DNA from: Pelagovum pacificum
Lineage (GTDB): Bacteria; Pseudomonadota; Alphaproteobacteria; Rhodobacterales; Rhodobacteraceae
Direction: 5' to 3'
Length of the DNA: 64,000 bases
NCBI RefSeq assembly: GCF_016134045.1
Contig: NZ_CP065915.1
Span: 1,798,001-1,862,000 of the forward strand
The notes under the pieces were generated by a model. The model was given only the letters and a program-made list of their open reading frames with translations. It did not search any database and was not told where the DNA came from. Both the position numbers and the translations under genes were made by a program. The stretch's first letter is position 1; every line of letters begins with the position of its first letter. This document shows, in pieces, positions 10,093 to 19,611 of the stretch.

Positions 10093-12564
10093 CTAGTCTG
10101 CCGGTGTCTCGGGCAGCAACTCGGTGATCCCGACCGCGCCCCCGCGTGCTAGCGCGGGGTCGAGGGACATCGGGATATATTCGCCCCGACGCCACAGCTC
10201 GCCCAGATCGTCGTAATAGCGCGACAGGGGGTGGCCGGACTGACCGGTCGAGGTCACGAAGACCGAGCTGTCGGGATCGGCGAAATCGTAGATGCCGCGA
10301 TAGACGGCGGCGTGCACGTTGCTGAACGGCTCGTCGCCGATACCCGAGGTCTGCCCCCGCATCAGCGTGAAATCCCCGCCCGACGTGGACTGGCGGATAT
10401 TGACGAACCAGCGCAGCACCGCCAGCGAACCGAGCGCCTGATGGTCATGCTTGGCCTGGTGGGCATCTCCCCAGCGGAGCGTCTGGAGATCGTCGCCGTA
10501 GGTTTCCCCGATCCAGACGAGCGCGTCGTCCAGCGCTTGGCGACTGATGTCCGTGCAGGATTCCACCGGCGCGGATTGCTGCACGTCGCACCAGCGGCTC
10601 GCCCCCCCGATGTCGCGGAAGACGCGCTCGATGAAGAGCGGTTCGACGTGGATATATTCCTCCGCCAGCGGGCCGAGCTCGTCGCGGATCAGCCGGTCCT
10701 GCAGCGCGCGCAGCCACGCGGCGTAGATCAGCGGCTCGGGGAGATGTTCGTTCATCTCGCCGTTCCAGTCGGCGAGCAATTGCAGCGCGATCTGTCGCTG
10801 CCGCTCGGGCGTCCCCTCGGGCGCGGATTCGCCGGTGTACCAGAGATCGGCGCCGATCAGCGCCAGCAGGGACTGGGCGGTGTAGCTGACGGTGTCGAGC
10901 TGCGCTTCCATGAAGCTCTCGCGGGTGTGGACTTCGCGCGATTGCATCAGCCGGCGCCAGCGCTGCACCCGCTGGCTGTCGCCCCACCAGTAGGAGACGT
11001 GGCGCGGGAAGGGCGCGTTGAGGATCTTGTTGTTGGTATGGCCGAGGATGCCGCCCTCGGGCTCGATCCACTCGGGGTTCTCCTCGGGCGGGAACATGCC
11101 CTGCCAGCGGTTCTCGGCGACGTAGCCGGGAGTCGGCAGGCGACCCAGGCTCTGGTGGCCGGGATCGCGGCGAGGCATGGCACCGATCAGGCGCATCGCG
11201 ATGCGGTTACGGTCGGCGACGGTCAGCATCTGCGCTGGCGCCACGAACTGGTGGGACGCCTCGAGCGCCTCTTCGATATTGTGGGCGCGCATCAGCGCGA
11301 TCCCGGCCGACATGGTCGTGTCGGCGTCGCTCAGCGCCGTCCAGTTCAGTGTCGTCACGTGGCCCGGTGGCCGGATCGCGGAGAGGTCGAACTGGTCGGG
11401 CGGCAGGACCGGCCCGTTCTCCGTCCAGGACAGGCGCAGGGTGCGCGCCGGGCCGTCCTTCACCAGCACAATGCTGTCGCGGGTCTCGAACTCGGCCCAG
11501 CCGTCAGGCGTCCGATATTCGGTCGCATCCGCCGGGTTCACTTCCTCCATATGCAGGTCGGCATCGTCGAGATAGGCGGAGGTGATGCCCCAGCCGAGGT
11601 CGGCGCTCCGTCCCGACAGGACCAGCGGCACACCCGGAATGGTGGCGCCGATCACGCCGCCCGACTGCAGCTCGAGCCGGGCGAGGTAGAAGATCGACGG
11701 AGCCGACAGGCCGAGGTGCGGGTCGTTGGCGAGCAGCGTGGAGCCCGTGGCAGAGCGTGAAATTCCCGCCGCCCAGGCGTTCGACGCGCCGGCGAAGTCG
11801 GCCGGCGGCACAGGATAGTAGGGATCGGTGATCTCGGGATCGCTCGCGGCATAGCGCGGGCTGTCGGGGAACAGCGCGCCATAGCGGGGCAGGGCGGCGA
11901 TACCCCGGCCGGGCGCGTTCGGCATCAGATCCTCGAGCCAGTCGTCCTCCAGCAGACGCGAGGCGCGGGCCCGCAGCACTTCCTGCCGCAGATGCCCCGA
12001 AAGCTGGAGGGCCATCAGCTTCACGATCGCGATGGAATCAGCCGGCTGCCACGGCGCGATCGGGTGCGAAAAGAGCCACATCTCGGGCGCGCCGCGACCG
12101 CGTGCGCCCTCGTTTACCTGGCCGAGCCATGCGTTCACCCCGTCGGCATAGGCTTCGAGTGCCGAGCGCGTCGCGGCGTCCTGTACCTGCACCGACCGGA
12201 CCGACAGGTTGTAGAGGTCGAGCCGCCGCAGCAGCGTGTCGGTCTGCAGGGTCCGTTCGCCGAACAGCTCCGACAGGCGGCCCTGCGCGGTCCGGCGCAG
12301 GATCGTCATCTGCCACAGCCGGTCCTGCGCATGAGCATAGCCGAGCGCGTAGAAGACATCCGGATCCGTCGCGCCGAAGATGTGGGGCACGTTGGAATTG
12401 TCGCGCACGATCTCGACCGGCGCATCTATTCCCGCCACCTCGTAGGTGCCGTCGTAGTCGGGCAGCGACCGGGAGGCGAAGTAGTAGGCCAGCGCGAACG
12501 CCGCGACACCGAAGACGAAAAGGCCCGTCGCGATACGCAGGAGCCAGCGGAAGGCAAAGACCAT
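10093..12564 (-). CDS. Penicillin acylase family Ntn-hydrolase
   Basis: The product is 823 residues with an N-terminal hydrophobic segment (about 8-28) for export. The alpha-chain region (PHIFGATDPDVFYALGYAHA at about 60-79) is followed by a spacer and then GASNAWA. In this family autocatalytic cleavage occurs before the Ser of SNAWA (about residue 261), which becomes the N-terminal nucleophile of the beta chain. NDPHL shortly after supplies further active-site residues. The substrate could be an amide such as an acyl-homoserine lactone, but the sequence does not decide this. AGGAG precedes the ATG at 12564. It diverges from the HIBADH-like gene. Confidence 0.9.
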   Translation of the reverse strand: MVFAFRWLLRIATGLFVFGVAAFALAYYFASRSLPDYDGTYEVAGIDAPVEIVRDNSNVPHIFGATDPDVFYALGYAHAQDRLWQMTILRRTAQGRLSELFGERTLQTDTLLRRLDLYNLSVRSVQVQDAATRSALEAYADGVNAWLGQVNEGARGRGAPEMWLFSHPIAPWQPADSIAIVKLMALQLSGHLRQEVLRARASRLLEDDWLEDLMPNAPGRGIAALPRYGALFPDSPRYAASDPEITDPYYPVPPADFAGASNAWAAGISRSATGSTLLANDPHLGLSAPSIFYLARLELQSGGVIGATIPGVPLVLSGRSADLGWGITSAYLDDADLHMEEVNPADATEYRTPDGWAEFETRDSIVLVKDGPARTLRLSWTENGPVLPPDQFDLSAIRPPGHVTTLNWTALSDADTTMSAGIALMRAHNIEEALEASHQFVAPAQMLTVADRNRIAMRLIGAMPRRDPGHQSLGRLPTPGYVAENRWQGMFPPEENPEWIEPEGGILGHTNNKILNAPFPRHVSYWWGDSQRVQRWRRLMQSREVHTRESFMEAQLDTVSYTAQSLLALIGADLWYTGESAPEGTPERQRQIALQLLADWNGEMNEHLPEPLIYAAWLRALQDRLIRDELGPLAEEYIHVEPLFIERVFRDIGGASRWCDVQQSAPVESCTDISRQALDDALVWIGETYGDDLQTLRWGDAHQAKHDHQALGSLAVLRWFVNIRQSTSGGDFTLMRGQTSGIGDEPFSNVHAAVYRGIYDFADPDSSVFVTSTGQSGHPLSRYYDDLGELWRRGEYIPMSLDPALARGGAVGITELLPETPAD

Positions 12565-12657
12565 GTGTGCTCCTGACGAGCCAGGGCTGTTGACCGGACG
12601 CGCCGGTCGGTTAGGTTCGGCCCCTGTTCTACACAGCCGCAACGGAGGGACAAGCCA

Positions 12658-13536
12658 ATGGCGAAAGTGGCGTTTCTGGGACTCGGCGTCATGGGCTTCC
12701 CCATGGCCGGCCACCTGGCCGAGGCCGGGCACGAGGTGACGGTCTACAACCGCACGTCATCCAAGGCTTCCGACTGGGCGGACAAGTACAAGGGACGCGT
12801 CGCGGCGACCCCGGCGGAGGCCGCCGAGGGTCAGGATTTCGTGATGGCCTGTGTCGGCAACGACGACGACTTGCGGTCGGTCTGCGTCGGCAAGGACGGC
12901 GCGCTCGGCGCGATGCGACCTGCGTCGGTCTTCGTGGACCACACCACCGTCTCTGCCGAAGTGACGCGGGAGATGTTCGCCGCCGCGAACGAACGGCAGG
13001 TCAGTTTCGTCGACGCGCCCGTGTCGGGGGGGCAGGCGGGGGCCGAGAACGGCCAGCTCGTCGTGATGTGCGGCGGCGATCAGGGGGCCTACGACCGGGC
13101 GGAGAAGATCATCGCCTCCTATGCCAAGCTTTGCCGTCGCCTTGGCGACAGTGGCGCGGGTCAGCTTTGCAAGATGGTGAACCAGATCTGCATCGCGGGC
13201 CTCGTCCAGGGGCTGTCCGAGGGGCTGAACTTCGCCGACAAGGCGGGTCTCGACGGGCGCGCGGTCGTCGAGGTGATCGGCGGCGGCGCGGCCGGGTCAT
13301 GGCAGATGAACAACCGCTACGAGACGATGATCGACGACAAGTTCGACCACGGCTTCGCGGTGGACTGGATGCGCAAGGACCTCGCGATCTGCCTCTCCGC
13401 GGCCGAAGAAGTCGGCGCGAGCCTGCCGGTCACCGCGCTCGTCGACCAGTTCTACAAGGACGTGCAGAAGATCGGCGGCGGCCGTTGGGACACGTCGTCG
13501 CTTATCAAGCGGCTCAGGGCGCTCGATCCGGAGTGA
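12658..13536 (+). CDS. NAD(P)-dependent beta-hydroxyacid dehydrogenase (HIBADH family)
   Basis: The 292-residue enzyme has an N-terminal Rossmann motif FLGLGVMGFPMAGHL (residues 6-20) and the substrate motif DAPVSGGQAGAENG (about 120-133). The segment GAGQLCKMVNQ (about 166-176) carries the catalytic lysine. These mark the 3-hydroxyisobutyrate dehydrogenase / tartronate semialdehyde reductase / GLYR superfamily. The exact substrate cannot be read. A GGAGG lies 13 bases before the ATG. It converges with the dienelactone-hydrolase-like gene. Confidence 0.88.
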   Translation: MAKVAFLGLGVMGFPMAGHLAEAGHEVTVYNRTSSKASDWADKYKGRVAATPAEAAEGQDFVMACVGNDDDLRSVCVGKDGALGAMRPASVFVDHTTVSAEVTREMFAAANERQVSFVDAPVSGGQAGAENGQLVVMCGGDQGAYDRAEKIIASYAKLCRRLGDSGAGQLCKMVNQICIAGLVQGLSEGLNFADKAGLDGRAVVEVIGGGAAGSWQMNNRYETMIDDKFDHGFAVDWMRKDLAICLSAAEEVGASLPVTALVDQFYKDVQKIGGGRWDTSSLIKRLRALDPE

Positions 13537-13538
13537 GG

Positions 13539-14096
13539 TTAGAGCGCGCTTAGGAAGGCAAGGCAACGCTCGCGGCAGAGCCGATCCGCCTCCGCGCCGT
13601 AGTCGGGCAGGCTTTCGTCGAGAAAGTAGTGCCCGACGTCCTCGTAACGAAAGACGTCGAGGCGGGCACCGGGATTGTCGGCCTCCCAATCCTCGAACAC
13701 CGATTCCTCGTCGAACGGTTCGGGCTTGGCCGCGTGCATCTGCACCGGCGTCCCGGCCGCATGTGACACCCACGGCGCGGGCCCGGCGAGGAACAGGATG
13801 CCCTTCGCCTCCGGCAGGGTTTCCCACGCGCGCGACGCCATGCCGGCGCCCATCGAGACACCCGCCAGGACCGAATCTGTCGGCACTTCGCCCGCCCCCT
13901 TCAGCGCGCGGGCAGACACTTCGTCGAGCGTGATGTCGCGCAGGATTGCGAAGCCGTCGTCGTAGGTTTCCGCCGTCCGGCCATCGAACAGGTCGGGCAG
14001 CGTCACTTTGTGACCGGCAGCGCGCCATTTATCGGCGAGACCGTGTTCGACGGGTCGTAGTCCGAGGACGGAATGGAAGAGTAGGATATGAGCCAT
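13539..14096 (-). CDS. Dienelactone hydrolase family protein
   Basis: This 185-residue single-domain alpha/beta hydrolase has the nucleophile elbow GVSMGAG at about residues 79-85, so Ser is the nucleophile rather than the Cys of classical dienelactone hydrolases. FRYEDVGHYFLDE near residue 150 supplies the catalytic His. It starts at strand beta-1 (MAHILLFHSVLGL) with no signal peptide, so it is cytoplasmic. The substrate is unknown. Confidence 0.75.
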   Translation of the reverse strand: MAHILLFHSVLGLRPVEHGLADKWRAAGHKVTLPDLFDGRTAETYDDGFAILRDITLDEVSARALKGAGEVPTDSVLAGVSMGAGMASRAWETLPEAKGILFLAGPAPWVSHAAGTPVQMHAAKPEPFDEESVFEDWEADNPGARLDVFRYEDVGHYFLDESLPDYGAEADRLCRERCLAFLSAL

Positions 14097-14163
14097 GAAG
14101 AACCTCCGGCGCGCGTTTGTTCGCCTTACGTTCTCATCATGGCAGGTTCCGCAGGCGGATCAA

Positions 14164-14185
14164 GCGCGGTGACGACTCACCGCGC
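14164..14185 (-). terminator. Hairpin downstream of bipA
   Basis: GCGCGGTGA-CGAC-TCACCGCGC is a perfect 9-bp stem with a 4-base loop lying about 20 bases past the bipA stop. In the bipA direction it is followed only by TTGATCC, so it is at best a weak intrinsic terminator. It may also serve as mRNA 3'-end protection. Confidence 0.45.
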
Positions 14186-14206
14186 CTGATGCCGGATTTC
14201 CGCCGC

Positions 14207-16027
14207 TCAGCTGGCGGCGCGGGACTGACGCTTGCGCTCGTGCGGGTCGAGGAAGCGTTTGCGCAGACGGATCGAGTTCGGCGTGACCTCGACCAGTTCG
14301 TCGTCGTCGATGTAGGCGATGGCCGCTTCGAGGCTCATCTGCACCGGCGGCGTAAGGCGGACGGCCTCGTCCGTGCCGGAGGCGCGAACGTTGGTCAGCT
14401 TCTTGCCCTTGAGCGGGTTCACCTCGAGGTCGTTCTCACGGCTGTGCTCGCCGATGATCATGCCCTCATAGACCTGCTCCTGCGCGCCGATGAACATCTT
14501 GCCGCGCTCTTCGAGGTTCCAGAGCGCATAGGCCACGGACACGCCGTTCTCCATCGAGATCAGCACGCCCTGACGACGGCCCTGGATCGGGCCCTTGTGC
14601 GGGGTCCAGCCGTGGAAGATGCGGTTGAGCACGCCAGAGCCTCGCGTGTCGGTCAGGAATTCACCGTGGTAGCCGATGAGACCGCGCGAGGGCACGTGCG
14701 CCACGATGCGGGTCTTGCCGGCGCCGGCGGGCTTCATCTCGGCGAGGTCGCCCTTGCGGGGGCCGGTCAGCTTCTCGATCACGGCGCCGGAATATTCGTC
14801 GTCGACGTCGATCGTGACTTCTTCCACCGGCTCAAGCCGCTGGCCGTCCTCTTCCCGGAGGATCACGCGCGGGCGGGAGATCGAAAGTTCGAACCCTTCG
14901 CGGCGCATGTTCTCGATCAGGACGCCCATCTGCAGTTCGCCGCGACCGGAGACTTCGAACGCTTCGCCACCGGGGGTGTCGGCGATCTTGATCGCGACGT
15001 TGGTCTCGGCTTCCTTCATCAGTCGCTCGCGGATGACGCGGGACTGCACCTTCTTGCCGTCACGGCCCGCCAGCGGCGAATCATTGATGCCGAAGGTCAC
15101 GGTGATGGTCGGCGGGTCGATCGGCTGCGCGGGCAGCGGCATGTCGATGGCCGGGTCGGCGATGGTGTCGGCGACGGTGGCCTTGGCCATGCCGGCGATG
15201 GAGACGATGTCGCCCGCGATCGCTTCGTCGATGGGCTGCTGGCTCAGGCCGCGGAAGGCGAGGACCTTGGAGACGCGGAAGCTCTCTACCTTCTCGCCCG
15301 TGCGGGACAGCGCGTTCACGGTCATGCCGGCGCGGAGCGTGCCACTTTCGACGCGGCCGGTCAGAAGACGGCCGATGAACGGGTCCGCGCCCAGCGTCGT
15401 TGCCAGCATCCGGAACGGCTTGTCGGCCGAGGCCGCCTGTTTCGGGGCCGGCACATGCTCCATGATCAGGTCGAACAGGGCGGAGAGGTCCTTGCGCGGA
15501 CCGTCGAGTTCGGTGTCCGCCCAGCCGGAACGGCCGGAGGCGTAAAGGTGCGGAAAGTCGAGCTGATCCTCGTCCGCATCAAGCGCGGCGAACAGGTCGA
15601 ACACTTCGTCGAGCGCCCGGTCGGGCTCTGCGTCGGGCTTGTCGACCTTGTTGAGCACCACGATCGGGCGCAGGCCGAGGGCGAGCGCCTTGGAGGTCAC
15701 GAACTTCGTCTGCGGCATCGGCCCTTCGGCGGCGTCCACCAGCAGCACGACACCGTCGACCATCGACAGGATGCGCTCGACCTCGCCGCCGAAATCGGCG
15801 TGGCCAGGGGTGTCGACGATGTTGATGCGCGTGTTGCCGCGCTCGACGCTCGTCGCCTTGGCGAGGATGGTGATCCCGCGCTCGCGCTCGAGGTCGTTGC
15901 TGTCCATCGCCCGTTCGGCGACCGACTGGTTCTCCCGGAAAGCACCGGATTGCTTGAGAAGTTCGTCGACGAGCGTGGTCTTGCCGTGGTCAACGTGCGC
16001 GATGATCGCGATATTGCGAAGGTCCAT
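14207..16027 (-). CDS. typA: Translational GTPase BipA/TypA
   Basis: The 606-residue length is standard for BipA. It has G1 AHVDHGKTT (about residues 9-17), the switch-I RGIT motif (ERERGITILAK), G3 DTPGHADF and G4 NKVDKPD. EF-Tu domain II, EF-G-like domains III and V and the BipA-specific C-terminal region follow. BipA binds the ribosome and helps assembly and translation under stress or cold. The frame extends far upstream without a stop, but MDLRNIAIIAHVDHG at 16027 is the family start. A palindromic hairpin follows the stop. Confidence 0.96.
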   Translation of the reverse strand: MDLRNIAIIAHVDHGKTTLVDELLKQSGAFRENQSVAERAMDSNDLERERGITILAKATSVERGNTRINIVDTPGHADFGGEVERILSMVDGVVLLVDAAEGPMPQTKFVTSKALALGLRPIVVLNKVDKPDAEPDRALDEVFDLFAALDADEDQLDFPHLYASGRSGWADTELDGPRKDLSALFDLIMEHVPAPKQAASADKPFRMLATTLGADPFIGRLLTGRVESGTLRAGMTVNALSRTGEKVESFRVSKVLAFRGLSQQPIDEAIAGDIVSIAGMAKATVADTIADPAIDMPLPAQPIDPPTITVTFGINDSPLAGRDGKKVQSRVIRERLMKEAETNVAIKIADTPGGEAFEVSGRGELQMGVLIENMRREGFELSISRPRVILREEDGQRLEPVEEVTIDVDDEYSGAVIEKLTGPRKGDLAEMKPAGAGKTRIVAHVPSRGLIGYHGEFLTDTRGSGVLNRIFHGWTPHKGPIQGRRQGVLISMENGVSVAYALWNLEERGKMFIGAQEQVYEGMIIGEHSRENDLEVNPLKGKKLTNVRASGTDEAVRLTPPVQMSLEAAIAYIDDDELVEVTPNSIRLRKRFLDPHERKRQSRAAS

Positions 16028-16143
16028 GAAAATCTGCCCAAGAGAGGAGTTGGGCGGGCCATACAATGCAATCGCAGCAAAAGCTAGCCCGCATGGCGAC
16101 ATGCGGCCTTGCGTGTCACGCCGGGTCTCGCGCCGCGCCGGTC

Positions 16144-17028
16144 TCAGGCGTCTAGCGTCGTCCGCAGGAAGCGGCCCACCTCGCTCACCGTCTGGTGCGC
16201 GGGCGTATAGAGGCCGGTGTAGTGGGCGAAGCCGTGCGGCACGCCGGGGATCACCGCGCGGTCGACCGGCACGTCGGCTTTCCGCAACAGCGCGTCCAGC
16301 CACGCGCCGTCGTCGCGGAGCGGATCGAGCGCGGCATCCCGGATGATCGTCGGCGGAAGGCCGGAGGCGTCCATTCCAGACAGGTCGCCATAGGGGCTGC
16401 CGTCCGTCTCTCCGACATAGAGCGACCAGTAGTCCCGCATCTTCGCTGTCGTCAGCCCGAAAGTGCCATCGCCGAGCTCCCGATGGCTGTCGGTGTCGAA
16501 CTCCCGCCGGAAGCAGCCGTAGAACAGGCCGAGCGCCGCGGGCATCGGACCCTTGTCGTCCCGAAGCCGCAGCGCAAGGCCGAGCGCGAGGTTCGCCCCG
16601 GCGCTGTCGCCTGCAACTGCCCAGGGACCCGGCTCGGCGGAGGTGCGCTCCCGCACCAATGTCTCCAGCATGTCGAGCGCGCCGGGGTAGGGGGATTCGG
16701 GGGCAAGCGGATAGTCCGGACCGACGACCACGGTGCCGCTGGTCGCGGCGAGGTCGGTCATGATCGCGCCGTGCGTGGTGCTGCTGCCGAGCACCCATCC
16801 CCCGCCATGCAGGTAGAGCGTCCAGCCCTTCGGCTCCTCCGGACGGTGGACTGCACCGTGAGAGTCGCGCGTGATCTCCACCTTGTCCGCGTGCCAGCCC
16901 GCGAGGTCGACCAGCACCCGGTCCCGCTCGCGTCGCATCCCGGCGATCCCGTCGGCGGTGAAGGGCAGTTCGGGGGTGGCGTAGGGGGCGCTCGCGGCCT
17001 GGTAGGCGGGGTCGACGCTCGATGTCAT
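16144..17028 (-). CDS. Alpha/beta hydrolase, hormone-sensitive lipase (HSL) family
   Basis: The 294-residue esterase has the HSL family oxyanion-hole motif HGGGW (about residues 74-78) and the nucleophile elbow GDSAGAN (about 139-145). An Asp in DPLRDDGAWLDALL and a C-terminal His in GVPHGFAHY complete the triad. This family cleaves short-chain esters; the physiological substrate is unknown. It precedes BipA in the same direction, with a 116-base gap, so it may have its own promoter. Confidence 0.85.
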   Translation of the reverse strand: MTSSVDPAYQAASAPYATPELPFTADGIAGMRRERDRVLVDLAGWHADKVEITRDSHGAVHRPEEPKGWTLYLHGGGWVLGSSTTHGAIMTDLAATSGTVVVGPDYPLAPESPYPGALDMLETLVRERTSAEPGPWAVAGDSAGANLALGLALRLRDDKGPMPAALGLFYGCFRREFDTDSHRELGDGTFGLTTAKMRDYWSLYVGETDGSPYGDLSGMDASGLPPTIIRDAALDPLRDDGAWLDALLRKADVPVDRAVIPGVPHGFAHYTGLYTPAHQTVSEVGRFLRTTLDA

Positions 17029-17080
17029 GGCTGGTGTGCTCCTCCGTTGTGGCGAACGCTAGGCGCGCACCGGGAGGCGG

Positions 17081-17410
17081 TCAATGCGTGGCGCTGCCCG
17101 AAAACAGGTGGATCACGAGGATACCCGACAGGATCAGCCCGATGCCGATCACCGCCGGCAGATCGAGACGCTGGTTGAAGACCAGAAAGCCGATCCCCGC
17201 GATGAACACGATGCCGAGCCCCGACCAGATCGCATAGACGATCCCCACCGGCATGACCCGCAGCGCCAGCGCCATCAGGTAGAAGGAGATGCCGTAGCCC
17301 ACCACGACGATGGCCGAAGGCAGGGGCCGCGTGAACTGCTGGCTGGCCTGCAGGGCGGTTGTGCCGATGGTCTCTGCCAGGATCGCGAGGAGAAGGTAGA
17401 CATAGTGCAT
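17081..17410 (-). CDS. Small multidrug resistance (SMR/EmrE-like) transporter
   Basis: This 109-residue protein has four predicted helices. The essential glutamate of helix 1 is present at residue 13 (LAILAETIGTT), and the helix-3 motif YAIWSGLGIVFIAGIGFLVF matches EmrE/SugE-type proteins. It works as a proton-coupled dual-topology antiporter for quaternary cations in the family; SugE-like guanidinium export is an alternative. It lies between an HSL esterase and YitT-like genes with short gaps, possibly in one long leftward operon. Confidence 0.9.
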   Translation of the reverse strand: MHYVYLLLAILAETIGTTALQASQQFTRPLPSAIVVVGYGISFYLMALALRVMPVGIVYAIWSGLGIVFIAGIGFLVFNQRLDLPAVIGIGLILSGILVIHLFSGSATH

Positions 17411-17442
17411 GCCGCATCCGCTACTCCCTCGGCGAGGGGGGC

Positions 17443-18051
17443 TCAAGTGGCGATGTAGCGGTCCCTGCGGTGGTTGAGCGCGATGACCAGATTGACCACG
17501 ACGGCCCCGATCAGCGACTGCACCACCTGCAGCGGCGGCAGCACGAAGGCGGCGACGAGGAACAGGCACAGGTCGAAGCCAAGCTGCACCCAGCCGGCCT
17601 TTATGCCGACATTGTCCTGCAGGTAGAGCGCGAGGATCCCGACCCCGCCGAGCGAGCCGCCGTGCCGGAAGATGATGAGCAGTCCGGTCCCGGTGATGAG
17701 GCCGAACATCACCGCGCCGAGCCAGGCGTTCAGAGTCTCGAATGTCACGAGCGGCCCCATGACTTCCGAGAAGATCGACAGCAGTGCGACCGACGCGAAG
17801 GTCTTCAGCGTGAAGCGCAGGCCCATCCGGCGATAGCCGAGCCAATAGAACGGCAGGTTAACGACGAAGAACACCGCCCCGAAGGACCAGCCCGACAAGT
17901 AGGAGATCAGCACGGCGAGGCCCGCCGTCTGCCCGGTGACGAGGCCGAGCGACGTCAGCATCTGTAGCGCGAAGGCGCAGAGCGCGGTGCCCGCGAGAAG
18001 CCCCTGCGCATCTTCAAGTGGCGTATGCTTGCGACTCGTGTAGGTGTCCAT
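17443..18051 (-). CDS. YitT-like membrane protein, paralogue 1
   Basis: The 202-residue protein has five or six hydrophobic helices. TGQTAGLAVLISYLSGWSFG (about 40-59) and FRHGGSLGGVGILALYLQD (about 128-146) match the YitT membrane domain, but the C-terminal DUF2179 domain of Bacillus-type YitT is missing. Function is unknown. The ATG overlaps the stop of paralogue 2 by one base (TGATG). Both end in the same N-H-R-R-D-R-Y-I-A motif, evidence of a tandem duplication. Confidence 0.8.
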   Translation of the reverse strand: MDTYTSRKHTPLEDAQGLLAGTALCAFALQMLTSLGLVTGQTAGLAVLISYLSGWSFGAVFFVVNLPFYWLGYRRMGLRFTLKTFASVALLSIFSEVMGPLVTFETLNAWLGAVMFGLITGTGLLIIFRHGGSLGGVGILALYLQDNVGIKAGWVQLGFDLCLFLVAAFVLPPLQVVQSLIGAVVVNLVIALNHRRDRYIAT

Positions 18052-18677
18052 CAGTCGGCGATATACCTGTCGCGCCGGTGATTGAAGGCGATCACGCCGT
18101 TCAGGATCACCGCGCCGAACAGCGAATAGGCGACGACCCGGAACTCGAACAGGAACAGGGCGACGAAGAACAGCAGCCCGTCGACGGCAAGCTGGACGTA
18201 GCCCGCCCGGATGCCGAGCCGGTCCTGCGCCAGCAGCGCGATGACTCCGAGCCCGCCGAGCGACCCCTTGTGACGGAACACGCCGAGCAGGCCGAAGCCC
18301 GTCAGTACGCCGAAGACGATCACGCCGAGCACCGGGTTCAGGTACTCGAACCGGATGCCGAGCGGCAGCACATCGACCAGCACCGACAGCAGTGCCACGC
18401 AGGCAAAGGACTTGATCGTGAACTCCCGTCCCAAGCGTCGCCACGCGAGGACGTAGAACGGCAGGTTCACGAGGAAGAAAACCACGCCGAACGACCAGCC
18501 CAACAGGTAGGCGATGATGAGCGCGAGCCCCGCCGTCTGGCCGGTCAGGAACCCGAGGTGCTGCAGGAAGGTCAGCCCGACTGCCGCGGCGAGCAGGCCG
18601 ATGGTCAGACCCTGCGCGTCCTCGACGGACGTGTGGCTCTGGCGGTATTCCGAAGGGATCGGCATCGCGGCTGGCAT
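18051..18677 (-). CDS. YitT-like membrane protein, paralogue 2
   Basis: The product is 208 residues and closely related to the next gene downstream: both share VEDAQ/LEDAQ-GL at the N-terminus, LTGQTAGLA, GGLGVIALLAQD/GGVGILALYLQD and the final NHRRDRYIA. Starts are possible at 18677 (MPAAMPIPSEY) or 18665 (MPIPSEY). It is probably co-transcribed with the EamA transporter upstream (31-base gap) and paralogue 1 downstream (overlap). A heterodimeric membrane protein formed by the two paralogues is possible but is inference. Confidence 0.8.
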   Translation of the reverse strand: MPAAMPIPSEYRQSHTSVEDAQGLTIGLLAAAVGLTFLQHLGFLTGQTAGLALIIAYLLGWSFGVVFFLVNLPFYVLAWRRLGREFTIKSFACVALLSVLVDVLPLGIRFEYLNPVLGVIVFGVLTGFGLLGVFRHKGSLGGLGVIALLAQDRLGIRAGYVQLAVDGLLFFVALFLFEFRVVAYSLFGAVILNGVIAFNHRRDRYIAD

Positions 18678-18708
18678 GGCCGAACGATGAGACAGGATTG
18701 CTGACCTG

Positions 18709-19590
18709 TCAACGGATCCGTCGCGGCACGCTCGCCGGGGTGAGCGAGACGATGAGAAGGCCGGCAAGGATCATCGCGACTCCGAACGTGGTGCGCAGGG
18801 TGACGGGTTCGCCCACCAGCAGCGTGGCGAGCAGCCACGCGGTCACCGGCTCGGCCAGCGCCAGCGTCACAGCTGTCGAGGCCATGACCCGCGTCAGGCC
18901 CCACGTGTAGAAGACATAGGACAGTCCCGTCGCGCCGACGCCGAGGAACAGCAGCGTGGCGATGTCGGCGCTGCCCGCGATCCAGTCCAGCGGCAGGATC
19001 ACCAGCGCGGGCAGGGTGACGAGCGCCGCGACGCTGAAGGTCGACGCAGCGAGCGTTACCGACGGCACGCGCCCGCCAACCCGACTGGTGGCAAGCGAGT
19101 AGGCGGCGTAGCAGGCGCCGGATCCGAGCGCGAGCAGGATGCCGGTCAGCGAGCTGCCCGCGACACCGCCCGACAGGCCGAGGAGCGCGACTCCGCCGAT
19201 CGACACCGCCTGACCGGCGAGCCGAGCCGGACCGGGCCGGACACGCAGGGCCAAAGCCTCGTAAGCCGCGGTCCAAATCGGGGCGCTGCCGATGGTGACG
19301 GCAGTGCCGATGCCGACCCCAGCTTCGGAGACCGCTCGGAAGAACAACAGGTTGTAGCCTGCAATTGCCACGCCCGCGAACAGGACGCCCCGCCACGGCA
19401 GGTGCCTCGCGGCGCGACGCGCCGCCGGGCTCGCAGCGGCGAGCGCCAGAAGGAACAGCGCACCGACCAGCAGCCGGATGGCCCCGACCGCCAAGGGCTC
19501 CCGGCCTTCGGGCAGCAGCGTCTGCAGCGTGCCCGTCGTGCCCCAGAGCACGGCGGCGAGGATCACCGAGAGGATGCCGATCGATCGCAC
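18709..19590 (-). CDS. EamA/DMT family transporter
   Basis: About 293 residues form ten predicted helices as two EamA repeats; the first begins SVILAAVLWGTTGTLQ and the second GILLALGSGACYAAYSL. Family members export metabolites or amino acids. An ATG at 19662 is in frame, but it sits inside the hairpin that looks like the icd terminator. I therefore prefer the GTG at 19590, which has GGAG ten bases before it and puts the first helix right at the N-terminus. This start is uncertain. Confidence 0.8.
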   Translation of the reverse strand: MRSIGILSVILAAVLWGTTGTLQTLLPEGREPLAVGAIRLLVGALFLLALAAASPAARRAARHLPWRGVLFAGVAIAGYNLLFFRAVSEAGVGIGTAVTIGSAPIWTAAYEALALRVRPGPARLAGQAVSIGGVALLGLSGGVAGSSLTGILLALGSGACYAAYSLATSRVGGRVPSVTLAASTFSVAALVTLPALVILPLDWIAGSADIATLLFLGVGATGLSYVFYTWGLTRVMASTAVTLALAEPVTAWLLATLLVGEPVTLRTTFGVAMILAGLLIVSLTPASVPRRIR

Positions 19591-19611
19591 CGTGCGTGGT
19601 CTCCGGTCTTT

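Noticed and set aside
14117..16087. 656-codon open frame on the plus strand opposite bipA
   Set aside because: Antisense to an unmistakable BipA; the translation is low-complexity Arg/Val/Asp-rich with no domain.
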